From positions 52,085-116,084 of the forward strand of contig JAIWNE010000107.1 in assembly GCA_025331445.1 (NCBI GenBank): a stretch of DNA of 64,000 nt. Direction: 5' to 3'. Under the pieces are notes generated by a model. That model was given only the letters and a program-made list of their open reading frames with translations. It made no database searches and was not told the origin of the DNA. The DNA comes from Blakeslea trispora. Lineage: Eukaryota > Mucoromycota > Mucoromycetes > Mucorales > Choanephoraceae. A program made the position numbers and the translations under genes. Below, piece by piece: positions 41,726 to 53,500 of this stretch. Within the stretch, counting starts at the first letter, position 1; every line of letters starts with the position of its first letter.

Positions 41726-41827
41726 AAGTTCGCAAAAAAAAATTTTCTTAATATGGAAGCGGAGTTTAAGATCACAGAAATGTCCGTTTTTCAAAAACTT
41801 TCTATTTAAAAAAAGATGCACTCTAAA

Positions 41828-42670
41828 GAGGAAAAGTATTTCTTGAAGCTTGGATAATGATCAGTAATAATGACGGAACAGGCAGACCAAATGAGCACAC
41901 AAGAAAGAAGACAGACATGAACAGATCAGACATAGGATGGAAATACAATAAGCAGTTGAATATTTGGTTACGAAGAGGTTTCATGTCGATGACTACGAAT
42001 AGAGAAATTTAGTGAATGCAATGTGCACAATAGCATTTGAACAAATAACTAAGGAAATCGAAGGAATTCGGGCAAAAAATATTTGAGCAGAGGCATCGAT
42101 CCTGATAGGCAGCATAGATAGACATGGTATGCAGGTTTCAGTCAAAGAAGTATAAGTTTGAGCAACATGGTATAAAGCAGACAGCATGGATAAAAAAGTC
42201 ATGGATGAGGTGGTAAAAAGTAGCATAGAAGAGGGTGAGATGAATAAGGGATTGTCTACTAGAATCCATAATAAGTGGTTGTATAAGTGTATAAATGTTG
42301 AAGACAAGCAAATGCATACTAATAAGAAGATCGAAGCTGCAAAGAAATGAGAAGAGAAGCGTAGTCGAGGTGTTAGAATGTTGTTATGATAAGGTGATAT
42401 ACATGAAGCTAGTGTGAAATAAGAGAGTCAGTAATGTTGATGGATTATAAAATATTTGTAAAAAAGAAAAGAAAATAAAAAAAAAGATAAAAGTGCTTAC
42501 CGTTTGCTGTGCATTTAAAGAAAAAAAAAAGAAAGAAAAAAGAAAATGGGGGATTGAAAAAAATAGCCAGTATATATGAGAAAAATGACAGTGATGAGAA
42601 GAAAGTATGATTTCATTGACAGATTCAAGCTAAAATTGTACTGAAATGGGAAACGTCTTGGATTTGCGTA
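41828..42670 (-). mobile_element. element A copy 3, second part
   Basis: Inverted match to about 22085-21240 of copy 2 (for example CATCAACATTACTGACTCTC, ATGTATATCACCTTATCATA on the minus strand). Similarity ends near 42670. Confidence 0.75.
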
Positions 42671-43324
42671 AAGAGTAATTTTTACTGTAGAATGAATGGT
42701 AATTTTTGTCTATAAAGAGCTAAACACATTTAGCAATGTAATATGATGATATTTAGTTCTTTTGCCTAAAACGATTCTCCCAAAATAGCCTGACCCCCAA
42801 CTTCCTAATTAGCATGCTTTTTGCATGAAATACTCATTGTTTGTCCCCCATTTTAGCTCATGGCAATTTCGCACTCATGCATGACTTTTTTTTTCTTTTG
42901 ATTTTTAATATTTCTGCTAAAAAGCAGCTTGTCTGATATTTTTTTTGGCACTTAGAATTTATTTTAAAGAAATTCAACGGATGAAAATAGCATGCACTTG
43001 GTCGACCTTTCCAATCTGCTTCAAACTTTTAACTAAACAACCTTGAACATGTAGGAGTACAATGAACTGAAAAAATCGAATCGTTTATTTACTAAATCCA
43101 TCAAATCTACTCTCCCAAACTTATTGTTTGGGTCAAACTACCATTTTTTGAGCCAAACTACCACAAATTAAATTTTCTTGCGCTGTAGTGTATAATCGGA
43201 AATTCAATTAATCATCATCAAAGGTTATTTTGACAGATGATGTCAAAATAACAATAAATCAAATAATGTTCACAAAGTTGGAAACTTAAAATCATTTCAG
43301 ATATTATCTGAGGAAATCCTGAAA
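42671..43324. other. AT-rich interval with a strong hairpin
   Basis: No gene seen. Contains a perfect 12 bp hairpin, GTTATTTTGACA/TGTCAAAATAAC with a five-base loop, at 43224-43252, and paired CCAAACTACC-type motifs near 43110-43165. Confidence 0.6.
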
Positions 43325-44169
43325 TCAAACATCTAACAAGCGTTGGTATAAAGCGATGATATGATATATAAAGCGTTCAATGTGCCTAGCTAACACATTG
43401 AAAGCATGATCAGATTTATATTCATTGACTCTCTTCTCATCAATACTTGAAATGGCTATATGACATGACACATGTGATAGCAGGATGGTTGCATAGACCT
43501 TATAATACCAAGGTAGCAGCATCTAACAAAACAAGCAATGATTCTAGAGATTTCATTATAAGAAAAGACTAAATCATTATTTGGATAAAGATAGTTCTGA
43601 GACATAATTACAAAGGGCTTGTCTATCGTTATCACCTAATCTAAACTGATCTAAACATCCAACGAAACAAGTGAACAAGTATGAAACAGTTATGCCTGAT
43701 TTATTGAAACACTTATTAAGATTAAAACATATCTTGTCGAGCATAATTATTATCTCTCCAAGATATAAATCAAGTAAACAATATACTACCACCTTATTCA
43801 AGGCGGGGGATGAAATCTGGCTACAGCCATCTTTGAATTAAGGTGACTAGTCAATCTAGTAGGAAAACTGCTCATACAGATAAAATTATAACGGAGTGAT
43901 TGATTGAAACCGAGATAAAAATAATATATAAACACAACATGAACTTGCAGTAGAATTAGTTTCTTCTCTTTCTTTTTAATAAAAAAATTGAGTTCCCTGT
44001 CATTGAATTTATCTGAGACTGCAAATATCACAGTATCTTCTTGTTGACTGAATCCAATGATCCGGACGACGTTTTGTTGTTTCGTTTTATGCCACTGTGG
44101 GTACTTTCGACACGGTTGGAGGTACAGTTGCCCATATGAACATAATTGTTCATATAACAACCGACCCAA
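43325..44169 (-). pseudogene. unidentified coding-like remnants
   Basis: Three adjacent minus-strand frames look weakly protein-like. One is 44169-43798 (YGQLYLQPCRKYPQWHKTKQ, IIGFSQQEDTVIFAVSDKF). The others are 43801-43577 (LDQFRLGDNDRQALCNYV) and 43522-43325 (SCHIAISSIDEKRVNEYKSD). The first starts about 85 bp beyond the last MULE-1 piece and could be an unrelated gene or a late MULE exon. I do not recognise it. Confidence 0.3.
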
Positions 44170-44254
44170 TGCTTACGAGAAGCCATCATGCTGTTCGTAA
44201 TACAAAAAAAGTCAAACCTGTAATAGCAACATAATATTCTGTTCTGCGTTTGTT

Positions 44255-45982
44255 TTACCTGGTCAGATATTCAATCATATCTTTGCCTTTGTCTTTGCAA
44301 AGACCATCTTGAGACACAAAGGCATCGTACTCCGACTTCATGCTTTTCAGCTCTTGCATGCTGTTGGTTTTGTAAGCAATTTCGTGGATGATTGACCGAA
44401 ATTGCTTCTCCAACTGGTAAGGAGCTGCATTGTCTGTGTGAAACAAGTTTTGAAGCTCTATCAGTAACAGTGGTGATTTCGTTTAATCGTCACATCAACA
44501 TACCGTGCTTTGCTTCTTTGCTCATGTTCTTAATCAACCTCTTCATAAAATTATGTACAATATGTACATAACAAAGAATGTAGCTCGACTAAAGAAACAC
44601 AGTCTTGATGGCGTTCATCAAAGCTTAATCTTTGTCAGTGACAAAGTTGTTTGGCAAGCGATGAGAACTTGTTTCAAGAGGCCAAGTGATTGACCTCAAT
44701 TGGCGCATTGCTCACTCATATGACTCAGCTGTCTCATTTTGCATCCAACAGCCAGCAACATGAATGGTTGCAAGCTGTTTTTTCTGGTCTCAGAAGCAAC
44801 TGTACCAGCTATCACAAAGTTCAACAATACCATGCGATGGCTGTTGTTTCTGTAGGTAGCATCAACTACTACACTTTCGTACAAGCGACGCAATTCTTCT
44901 CTGCCATGTCTGTGCATGAAGAAGACTGCGACTACTTTGTTTTTGCTGTCTGTCTTGACACGGACTTGGTGGCCAGTATGCTCCAAGTTGGAGACAAAAT
45001 CTGGCATGTCAGCGAACATGTCACAACAGAAGCGTTGCAGAATGTTATGCAAGTAGCTAATGGTAATGCCATTATCACAGTCCCTCTCAACTAGCATATA
45101 TGAAGATTACAAATACATTAATTTTAATATTTAATTAGACTAAGCAATCGTTTTAACAAATCAGAGGAAAGCATTGGTCTTATACAACTCAAACAAGACA
45201 AATTAATGTATAAATACGATGCTATAGTCATTGACTTTTAACATCAATAGCTTATTTTTGCTCTTTATTTTTGTATGCATTAGACACTTTACCAACCAAT
45301 CATTCGTATCTCAAACACATCATCAAAAATGGTATCATCGAAACGATAGCGGATAGCACTAAAAAGATAGACATGAAAAACTATTTGGCTTACCTTCAAG
45401 ACTACACTAGGTGTCTCTCCTTTTCTCATCATGCTGCAGGCAAACTCAAAGTCTTCGGGAGCGAGCTTTCTGTAAACAGCATAGGTCGACAAGTCATTGT
45501 TCAGAGCTTGGTTATGCTCGGTAGTAACTTGTCGAACCTCCCAAGGATTTTCAACATCACGTACCTTACTGGCGTAGATACGCAAAGGACATTCCATTCT
45601 GCCAGACTTGTGACCCCGGTGCTCTTTTGTATAGCTAATAGAGAGTTTCCCGTTCAAATTTCGGTTCCTCTGCTAATTTCGCTATACTTTTTTGATAACA
45701 TCTTACTGTTGGCATCTTTTTCAGCCTCGTCTTTTTCTTCTTCGACTTCAGGCTTCATGGCTTTTCTGTAAACGCCACCATGTCTACATTGCAAAGTGAT
45801 GAAGCGGTCTTTGGCGCTTTTGCCAATAGTGATGGGGCAGTTAAACTGCTTGCCAATCTCTTGAGCTTTTTCCTTAAGCTCTTCCGTGCTCTTAAACTTG
45901 GTACCTACAAAAAATGCCTTGCGCAACTCCTCATTCATGTCTCGAGAAGACTCGTCAAAGTTCGGTTCATTTTGCTCAACAA
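44255..45982 (-). pseudogene. MULE-1 transposase, interrupted by hAT-1
   Basis: After hAT-1 removal the minus strand reads from about 50395 (FFDWDSYDGEDYLSSSEE) through the insertion site into 45938-45654, with FVGTKFKSTEELKEKAQ and LQCRHGGVYRK, a FAR1/WRKY-GCM1-like DNA-binding domain. Next are 45657-45400 (GRMECPLRIYASK...HNQALNND), an intron from a GTAAGC donor, 45097-44696 with the first catalytic motif VVVDATYRNNSHRM, a stretch with ALMNAIKTVF and CYVHIVHNFMKRL (44640-44500), and 44446-44255. Several stops and frame changes make it non-functional even without hAT-1. Confidence 0.82.
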
Positions 45983-46061
45983 TAGGAATCGCAATCTGTC
46001 GGTTACGGTTCGGTTCTGAACCGACTCGACTGAAAAAAATTGGTTCTGCGAAAATTGATAG

Positions 46062-46357
46062 TCGGTTCGATTCTCGGTTCGATTCTCGGTTCGATTCTCG
46101 GTTCGATTCTCGGTTCGATTCTCGGTTCGATTCTCGGTTCGATTCTCGGTTCGATTCTCGGTTCGATTCTCGGTTCGATTCTCGGTTCGATTCTCGGTTC
46201 GATTCTCGGTTCGATTCTCGGTTCGATTCTCGGTTCGATTCTCGGTTCGATTCTCGGTTCGATTCTCGGTTCGATTCTCGGTTCGATTCTCGGTTCGATT
46301 CTCGGTTCGATTCTCGGTTCGATTCTCGGTTCGATTCTCGGTTCGATTCTCGGTTCG
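46062..46357 (+). repeat. 12 bp tandem array TCGGTTCGATTC, about 25 units
   Basis: Units appear identical across about 296 bp. Each contains CGGTTCG, the motif of the hAT subterminal region. Because 12 is a multiple of three, the array is open in several frames (RFDS and ILGS repeats), which I take as incidental. Confidence 0.97.
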
Positions 46358-47090
46358 GTTAACCGTCGGTTAACCGACGGTTAAGCAGCTTCGGTTCTGA
46401 TATTGTGCTACTGAATGAGTAGTTATACACTATTTTGGCTTATTTACATAAACGCTTTTTCTTATTGTACCTAAACATTTGTGCACACATACATTTTTTA
46501 TGCTTACCGTCTTTTTAATAAATTAACCTTCACTGTTATATTTTTTGGCATGTCAATTAATGTAACATTTTCAATACGAAAGATCTATCGATATCAAAAC
46601 TTATAAATATGCTTACAACATGATGTTATTTCAGCTTATTTCGCTCACAACAACGCACCAAAAAGCAGCATAGTCGAACGACATCAATTTCAAAGAATTA
46701 AATTTATGAACTTTGAGAAGTATCAGTCGATATATTTTGATACAAAGCTCTTAATTAAAAAGTATTTCTATTTTATAAGAAAAAACCAGATTCAACTCAT
46801 AATATGTTAATTCAGTAAAGGCTTTTTTTAGGACTTAGGCACTCTCATTTCGATATAAGCGAAGTGATTATGTCTTTTCCATGGAAATACATCAATTTTA
46901 GAAATTTACTTTTTCTTATTGTTCAGCAAAACAAGAGACTTAAATTTCCAATTTCAGAATACAACCGCAAATTTTGGAAGAAAATTTCCTTTTTAGTCAT
47001 CAATGCCATTTATTTCTTTAACTCTCAAGAATACCATCCTTGTTCAGGACAAGCGACCAAAAAGGTAGTTTTTGATGGATGGTAAAAAAG

Positions 47091-47097
47091 TATAAAA
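47091..47097 (+). promoter_or_regulatory. TATA box of hAT-1 transposase
   Basis: TATAAAA lies 71 bp before the ATG at 47168. Confidence 0.6.
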
Positions 47098-47167
47098 ACC
47101 TGACAATACAATTTGGGGTTTCCAATATCTTTATCTCTTTTTTACCATAGTTCTTCTTCTATTTTCA

Positions 47168-49982
47168 ATGAACCCTAACAACAACAACTCTTTTGGCGCC
47201 GCTTCTTCATCTAATGACGACTTGGTACTTTCTTCTACTTTACAAGAATATCTTAACTCTTCTTTTGACTTTGACTCTTACAACAATGTGTCTCAAGTAT
47301 CTTCTTTGGGCTCATTCTTGGAGGAAACTCAGGAGCTTTCAATCGTCTCATCAAGCAGCTCTTCCGGTAGAAACAAAAAAAGAAAACACAATCCTGTTGC
47401 TCCTTCTCTTGCCAACTTTTCTCGTCCTATTCCTGGTGTTAAGATAGTCAATGCAAAGCAATTGAAGCAGGTCGTTTGGATGATCGATTTAGGGTACTCA
47501 TTCCGTTTAGAAAACTTTTTCTTCTGCAACTTTGACTATGGAAATGATAGCATCATAGCGAGCGATTGCTGCAATGCTTCTTACTACACTCCTGATTCAT
47601 CTACCAGCAACATGACTAAGCACTTGTTGAAGAGTCATAATTTGAACGAAAGCAAAGGTAAGCAGACAAATCAGACAGTTGAATGGTATGGAAATACTTA
47701 AGAGATCGCACGTTTTTAGCCAAGCAAATGTGGGAGCAAGCTGGACGTCCTTTATCTGCCAGGAATTCCAATGTTAACTCGATTGAAAGTATCTCAACGT
47801 TACAGCTGGCTCTGGGGGATCTAACAAGTATGTCATCACCCGCGATGATGTCCGTAAAGCTGTAGTCCAAATGATTGTCAAGCATTCTTTGCCTTACTCC
47901 TTTGTTGAAAGCGCTGATTTGCAAAACCTGTTGAATGTATGCAGACGAACTCAAAGTGAAAGAGATGTTCAACTTGTTTCAGCAAACACCATAAAAAAAG
48001 ATATACAACAGTACTACAACGAGTTGAAAGTTAAAATGACAACTTACCTTTCACAACAAGAATTCATCTCATTCACTTGCGATGTTTGGACTTCGACTAC
48101 CAATGTTGATTTTCTCGGCATAATCGCTCATTTCATTGATTGCAATTGGGAGCCTAAGCAAGTAGTGATTGGATTTGAAGAACTCAAAAGCAAACATACC
48201 GGTAAGTATCTAAAGTCAACGCTTTGATGCATTTGCTAACATTTTTTTCATCAGGTGAATATCTTGCTGAAGTATTTATGTAAGTCTTAAGAGACTTCAA
48301 GATCGAAAGCAAGCTTTTTTGCATTACCACCGACAACGGCTCCAATATGGGTAAAATGATGACCGAAATCAGCAAACTAACCAACATGCGCTTTGACAAG
48401 CAAGAAAACTGGATTTCCTGTATTGGCCATGTCATCAACCTCAGCTGCCAACAACTACTTGCAAAAGGATTGAATGTTCAAGCACCTACCAGTGATTCTT
48501 CAATCTACAATGTTGCTGAGACTATTGAAGCTGATGTATCGGATGCCTATCAGTTCAATCCCATTCCAAGCTCAGAAGAGGCATTGTCAAGATAAGGTAT
48601 GTGAGCAAGTATGTCTTTCAGTTCCATATGCTAACATTTTTTTTTCCTTAGAGCATCTCATAATCTCAGTCGACTATATGAAGAAGCTTGCGATGCTGTT
48701 GGTATCAAACACCAAAAACTTGTAGTAGATGTACGCACACGCTGGAACTCAACCAAGCAAATGATTGGTGTTGGTCTGAAGATGAAGGCTGCCTACAAAC
48801 GAACATGTGCAAGAGCACCTTTGAACACTGGCTTACACAACTTTGAGCTCAACGATGACGAAATTCAGTATCTTGAAAAAGTCCACCATCTGTTGGATCC
48901 ATTTGAACAAGCTACACTCTGGGCCTCTGGACAAAGGTAAATTGAATTTTTCACTCCTAATAGATGAACAAATTACTGAATATGAAGTATTTGCACTTAG
49001 ATATCCCATTGTAGATCGAGCTGTCATGATCTATAATGCTCTGTTAGATCATCTGGATAACATCTTAGTAGATCACTATCCCTCAAGCACTTGTCAAGTC
49101 GAAGATGTAGTGGATAAAATCGAACACTCTGATGAACTGATGCACTTTGACCTTGGTACCCAGCGAATTTTGACAGGAGCATATGAAGCTCGAAAGAAAT
49201 TGATCCAGTACTACACAGCTACTGACAATACTAGCGTGTACTCTATTGCAACAGCTATGGATCCTTCAATCAAGTTCGGTCTTTGGCATATCGATGGTGG
49301 CTGGGGTGACTTTGGTGAGCAGTGCGAGTACTTGGTGAAGCAAGAATGGTTGAGAACGTTCAAGGGAGTTGACAGTACCAGTACGCTTACCACTGCATCT
49401 GAGTCACAGCAATCAGTAGCAGTACAAGGTAGCTTTTTGTTTGGGTCGATGATGAAAAAAATAGCACAGTCCTCTCTGTCAAACTCGCTTGCTGCAGACG
49501 AACTAGACCAGTACATTCAAGAAGGCCCTGTTCATGAGCTTCTTTCGACCAAGCCTATCAAAGAAGTTTCCAAAGGCAAAGAAAAAGAGTCTGTAAGCGA
49601 TTACATGAGCGATGCAGAGGTGGTGCAGTTTTTGGACAGTATGACGAATACAACAAGTGCTGAAGAGGTTGAAGAAAATGAAGAAGAAATTGATGAAGAT
49701 TTTTTTGATTTAAATAACAGTCAAATCGAATTGAAAAATATCTTGCAAACATGGAAAAATTACTCGGTACCCAGATCAGAAGGTGGAAAGTATCCGACTT
49801 TGTCATTAATGGCAAAAAAATATCTTTCAGTACCTTCAACATCAACACCGTGTGAACGTCTTTTTTCGAGAGCAAAAAGAATTACTACTTGCGCAAGGGC
49901 TAAACTTGCTGCCAAAAATGTGAAAGTGCTTGTTCTATCAAGTTATTGGATTCAAGAAGTACAACAACAAGCAAATGCATAA
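47168..49982 (+). pseudogene. hAT-1 transposase gene with introns, damaged
   Basis: ATG 47168. Ser/Asn-rich N-terminus; BED-type zinc finger with SDCCNASYY...TSNMTKHLLKSH (47565-47640). RNase-H-like core: FTCDVWTSTTNVDFLG (first Asp, about 48078) and CITTDNGSNM (second Asp, about 48330). Then VRTRWNSTKQM, AMDPSIKFG, and a C-terminal hAT dimerisation domain with YPTLSLMAKKYLSVPSTSTPCERLFS (49793 onward). Two introns, 48201-48254 and about 48597-48651, end in GCTAACATTTTTTT...AG. An in-frame TAA (48281-48283) and a frame change near 48936 (or a very short intron) suggest inactivity. Confidence 0.85.
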
Positions 49983-50320
49983 TCTTTTTTTTAACAATTT
50001 TTTTTTTATTAATTTTACCGCTTATATATTTTTTTCTCTATATCTACATTTTCTAACTGACATATTTAAATAAAAAACTCGCTTCAATTTAATTAAAACT
50101 ACATGAGTTTGTCAACTTTTCTTTAATGAATTCATAAACCAAGCACTTCCATTTTGAGATTGGAACCGAGTTACACAGAACCGACGGTTTTGTCGGTTTT
50201 GTCGGTTCGGTTTCGAGTCGGTTATGAGATCAAGAAAGTGGAGTCGGTTCGGTTACGGTTATGGAACCGACGGTTCTGCAGTTGGTTGGAACCGAACCGA
50301 CTGCGATTCCTACTCAACAA

Positions 50321-50620
50321 TGACTTCCTCACTAGAAGACAAGTAGTCTTCGCCATCGTAGCTATCCCAATCAAAAAATTCGTTAGCTCGTCTAATTTAC
50401 GAGTTAGCAGCGGTGAGTTGAGAGTTATTAAAGGTAGCTTGAGAGTTCGTTTTACGAAAAAGGTAGAAGGAAAAGTTTTTTTTGAAGCGAAAAAAAAGTT
50501 TAATCACACCCGCTCACATTCTTTTTCGGGCTTCGAATTTGACCTAATTTCATTAGCTGATATATAACTACCTCACTGAAGGGCCAAAATTTTAGCTCGG
50601 AATGCTAGCGCGGAAATTCA
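50321..50620 (-). mobile_element. 5' end of MULE-1
   Basis: 50395-50321 continues the MULE-1 coding frame. Upstream, 50590-50511 matches the MULE-2 end at 26812-26881 in inverted orientation (AAAATTTTGGCCCTTCAG). An acceptor-like TTAG precedes the coding segment near 50393; no convincing start codon was found. Confidence 0.6.
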
Positions 50621-50754
50621 TTCATAAAAAATTGCTTGCAAAATTTCATAATCTGATTTGAATTTCGTTGAGTCAGCGCTGAGTCTCGAGATTCAGATAT
50701 TGCAAAACTATCCTTTGTTCTGTAACATTGTATTGTTGCACAGGAATTTTCCTA
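50621..50754. other. short interval between MULE-1 end and gypsy-5
   Basis: No gene or clear terminal repeat seen. Confidence 0.5.
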
Positions 50755-50758
50755 GTAC

Positions 50759-51082
50759 TGAAATCTATTAGTATTTTAAACCACTATTGAAATTCCCCTT
50801 CAAAATTCCATTACTACTTTTACAATTTACACATAAATATAAATCCCACAAGTGTAATTCTTTTCTTCTTTCTTTGGTTCACCAACAAAGTTGTTATTAC
50901 CAGAACTAGAAAAAGTAAGAACTAAACACTATTTTCTTTTATTATTCTTTTATTAACATATAAATAAAGCCATCTATATATTATTGATAAAAGTCAAGAG
51001 TATTATTTCAAGATAAATATTTGGTTAAACTCTATCTGGAACTCTGAACCCAAAGCCCTTTTTAGGAAGTCTCCAGAGTTCA
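50759..51082 (+). repeat. 5' LTR of gypsy-5
   Basis: 324 bp; differs from 55947-56270 at two positions that I can see, both near the 3' end (AGTCTCCAGAG against AGTCACCAGAT). Confidence 0.94.
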
Positions 51083-51085
51083 TTG

Positions 51086-51095
51086 TTTTTCTAGT
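51086..51095 (+). promoter_or_regulatory. candidate self-priming site of gypsy-5
   Basis: TTTTTCTAGT, three bases after the LTR, is the exact complement of ACTAGAAAAA at 50905-50914 inside the LTR. In Tf1-type elements minus-strand DNA synthesis is primed by the folded 5' end of the element RNA on such a site. It requires transcription to start near 50905, which is unproven. Confidence 0.45.
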
Positions 51096-51118
51096 AGTGT
51101 AAACAAAATACTATTGAA

Positions 51119-53500
51119 ATGACTGAAAGGATAAACAAAGACCAAAACAAAGCAGCTAGTCTCATAGCTAACAACATGATAAGAATCCCAATGTTCCAAG
51201 AACAAAATGACCCCCATCAATGGCTCAAGAACTATGAAAGGAACCTAGATGCCATAGGATCATCAAATGACCAAAAACTCACCCTCGTCTCAGGATACTT
51301 GAACGAGGAAATCCTGAATGAATGGTTCTTCCTACACGATTTTGAAGACTGGGACCTTTTCAAGGAAAGCTTTGCTGAAAGGTTCCAAACTACAAGAGTA
51401 AACCTGAACCTCCTAATGGCACAAATATTATCTATCAAGAGACAAAACACGGAAACCATAAGGGATTATGTTGATCGATTTGACAGATTGAACTCCAAAT
51501 ATGAACGCTCAAGAAGGAATCAAGATGGTTGGGAAGAGATAAAGCCCCAAATTCTGAAAAACACATTTATTGACGGTTTACAACCACATTTTCTGAGGAT
51601 GTCAGTTAAGCAACAATACCCAAAATCATTGAAAGAAGCCAAATCCATCGCTGTACAAGAGAGTGAGGATAACCAAGACATGGAGGATATTGAAATTAAA
51701 GAAAAGATAATGTCACACAAAATTGAAAATAAAACGCTAAGAGAACAAAAGAACTACAAGAGACAGCAAGAAAAAGAAACCTCATTAAGAAACGAAGCTA
51801 ACGTTGAAGACGTTACTGAGATGTTAAGAAATTTAACACTTTTGGTACAAAAGACTCAGCATGCAAATGCAAATGCCCCTACTCGCGGAAACTGTTTCAA
51901 CTGTCAAGAAGTTGGTCATGTAGCTAATAATTGTACTAAAGACTGCAAAGTCTGTAAAGGTCAATTAGGAAAGCATGTGTTTTGGGAATGTCCCCACTAC
52001 AAAAGAAAACCCCAAACTAGCACCCTTTTAGTCATGCCCAATAAAAGCGAATGTTTTGAAGCGTACGCGGTTGAGAAGAGAAATCGGGAAACTGAATCAG
52101 ATGGTGATGTACGGGTGTCCAGAAGCGGAAAGAAAGTAAAAGCTCATAATACAATACCAACATGGTATAAAGAAAAACAAAAGCTTACTAAACAAGACAC
52201 TGGGAACAAGCCAAGCCCAACAACTAAAGTTACGAGGTCAAGAAACACACCAAATCAAGAAATCCTTAATTCTAAAACGGATATGATTCACAGACCGATT
52301 GAATCGCAAGAACAAACCAAGAATTCAACTATACTACCTGGGAACAAAGTACAAGCATCTGATATCCTAAGCGCAAAATCCTTCGTGTGTTCTTTAGAAC
52401 AACTAATGCCACTACCTGGTCTTCGGACAGAACTCTTTACACTGACGAAGAAACAAAAGAGAACTAGTAAAAGATTCGAGGCAGATACTGAGAAACCCAC
52501 AGAAGTATTCCAAGTACAATCAAATACTCAAGTAAGAAGAGTGAACACTGTTGCCATGCGTGGTTTGGGAGCGCCTAGAGTTGAAGCGGTGATCAATGGA
52601 GAAGTTTTGGTAGACGCTATTTTGGATCCAGGATCTCACTGTTCCATTATGAGTAAGAAACTCGCCTTAGAACTAGGGTTGAAATTCCATCAAGACGGGC
52701 CTAGAACTAGTAGTCGAATGGCAGACGGGAATGTGGCTCTTTCTCTAGGAGACGTTAGAGATATAATCGTACGGGTCCAGAGTGTCCTGCTTATACTAGA
52801 TCTTGTAGTGTTTGAAGCACCCCCATATGACTTGTTGTTAGGAAGTGACAGTATCAAAATATTGGGTATAGCAGTAGATTACGCGACTTCACACTTTTTT
52901 ATACAAACTGATCAAGGACTGGAACCTCTAAGTGTCACTTTCGATACGGATTACCTTAGGATGAAACGCCTCAAAGCACCAAAGGGAGACACCTCTGACT
53001 ACTCCGCTGATACAGAATCAAGTGACGAAGAGACTAGTGATAGTGAAGGATCCTCTACTTACGAGAGCTATTTGATCATACCTTGTCCTACTCCTACAGA
53101 AAGCTATTTGATTGAAGCAGAGCCAGCGGCCAATGACAAAGAAATACAACCAACTTCTATATCAGAACCCTCCTCACCTAAAGAGAAATACAAAATTTTA
53201 CAAGACAAAATAGACGAATGTAATCATCTGTCCAAAGAGGAAAGAAACAAATTACTTCATTTGTTTGAGGAGTACTTAGACGTCTTTGGTATCGACTATA
53301 ACGTTTTGAAACAGACAAATCTAGTAAAGTTGCATGTAGACACGGGTGATGCAACACCCATACTAAAGAAGCCAAATCGACACATGTCACACTCTGAATT
53401 AGAAACACTCAAGAAAGAACTCGCACGTATGTTAGAAACCGGCCAAATCGTACCGACCATGCACTTACCAAGTAAGAATGGTAAAACGCCATTCGGTTAA
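51119..53500 (+). pseudogene. gypsy-5 Gag-protease and start of RT, ending at a premature TAA
   Basis: ATG 51119, 793 codons. Gag core (WLKNYERNLDAIG, LNEEILNEW, TIRDYVDRFDRLNSKYE), one CCHC knuckle (CFNCQEVGHVANNC, near 51893) followed by a second Cys/His cluster (CKVCKGQLGKHVFWEC). Retropepsin at about 52560-52870 has AILDPGSHCSIM (D-P-G triad) and PYDLLLGSDSI. RT begins (LHVDTGDATPILKKP) and is stopped by TAA 53498-53500 between conserved RT motifs. The frame is open again right after the stop. Confidence 0.9.

Larger units (their letters stand above)
34048..41825 (+). mobile_element. mariner-2, defective Tc1/mariner-like element carrying gypsy-3
   Basis: Ends GAGTGCATCTTTTTTTAAAT and its inverse (41801-41825), flanked by TA (34046-34047 and 41826-41827). 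Inner similarity continues (AAACTCTGCTTCC near 34138 against AAACTCCGCTTCC). Removing it joins element A copy 3 exactly as in copy 2 (CGGTATA/..GAGGAAAAAGTAT). Its transposase is reduced to 41080-41725. Confidence 0.87.
45983..50312 (+). mobile_element. complete hAT transposon (hAT-1)
   Basis: Ends TAGGAATCGCA and TGCGATTCCTA, 11 bp perfect inverted repeats. Perfect 8 bp TSD CTCAACAA (45975-45982 and 50313-50320). The insertion sits within codons of the MULE-1 ORF. CGGTTCGG/CCGAACCG motifs crowd both ends, and the left end contains a 12 bp array. Confidence 0.95.

Noticed and set aside
46062..46357. CRISPR array
   Set aside because: Units are contiguous 12-mers without spacers in a eukaryotic hAT end.
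45886..46384. Long ORFs of RFDS and ILGS repeats
   Set aside because: Direct consequence of a 12 bp tandem array that is a multiple of three; no protein features outside the array.
51232..52500. Antisense ORFs across gypsy-5 gag
   Set aside because: Mirror frames of a strong sense-strand polyprotein.
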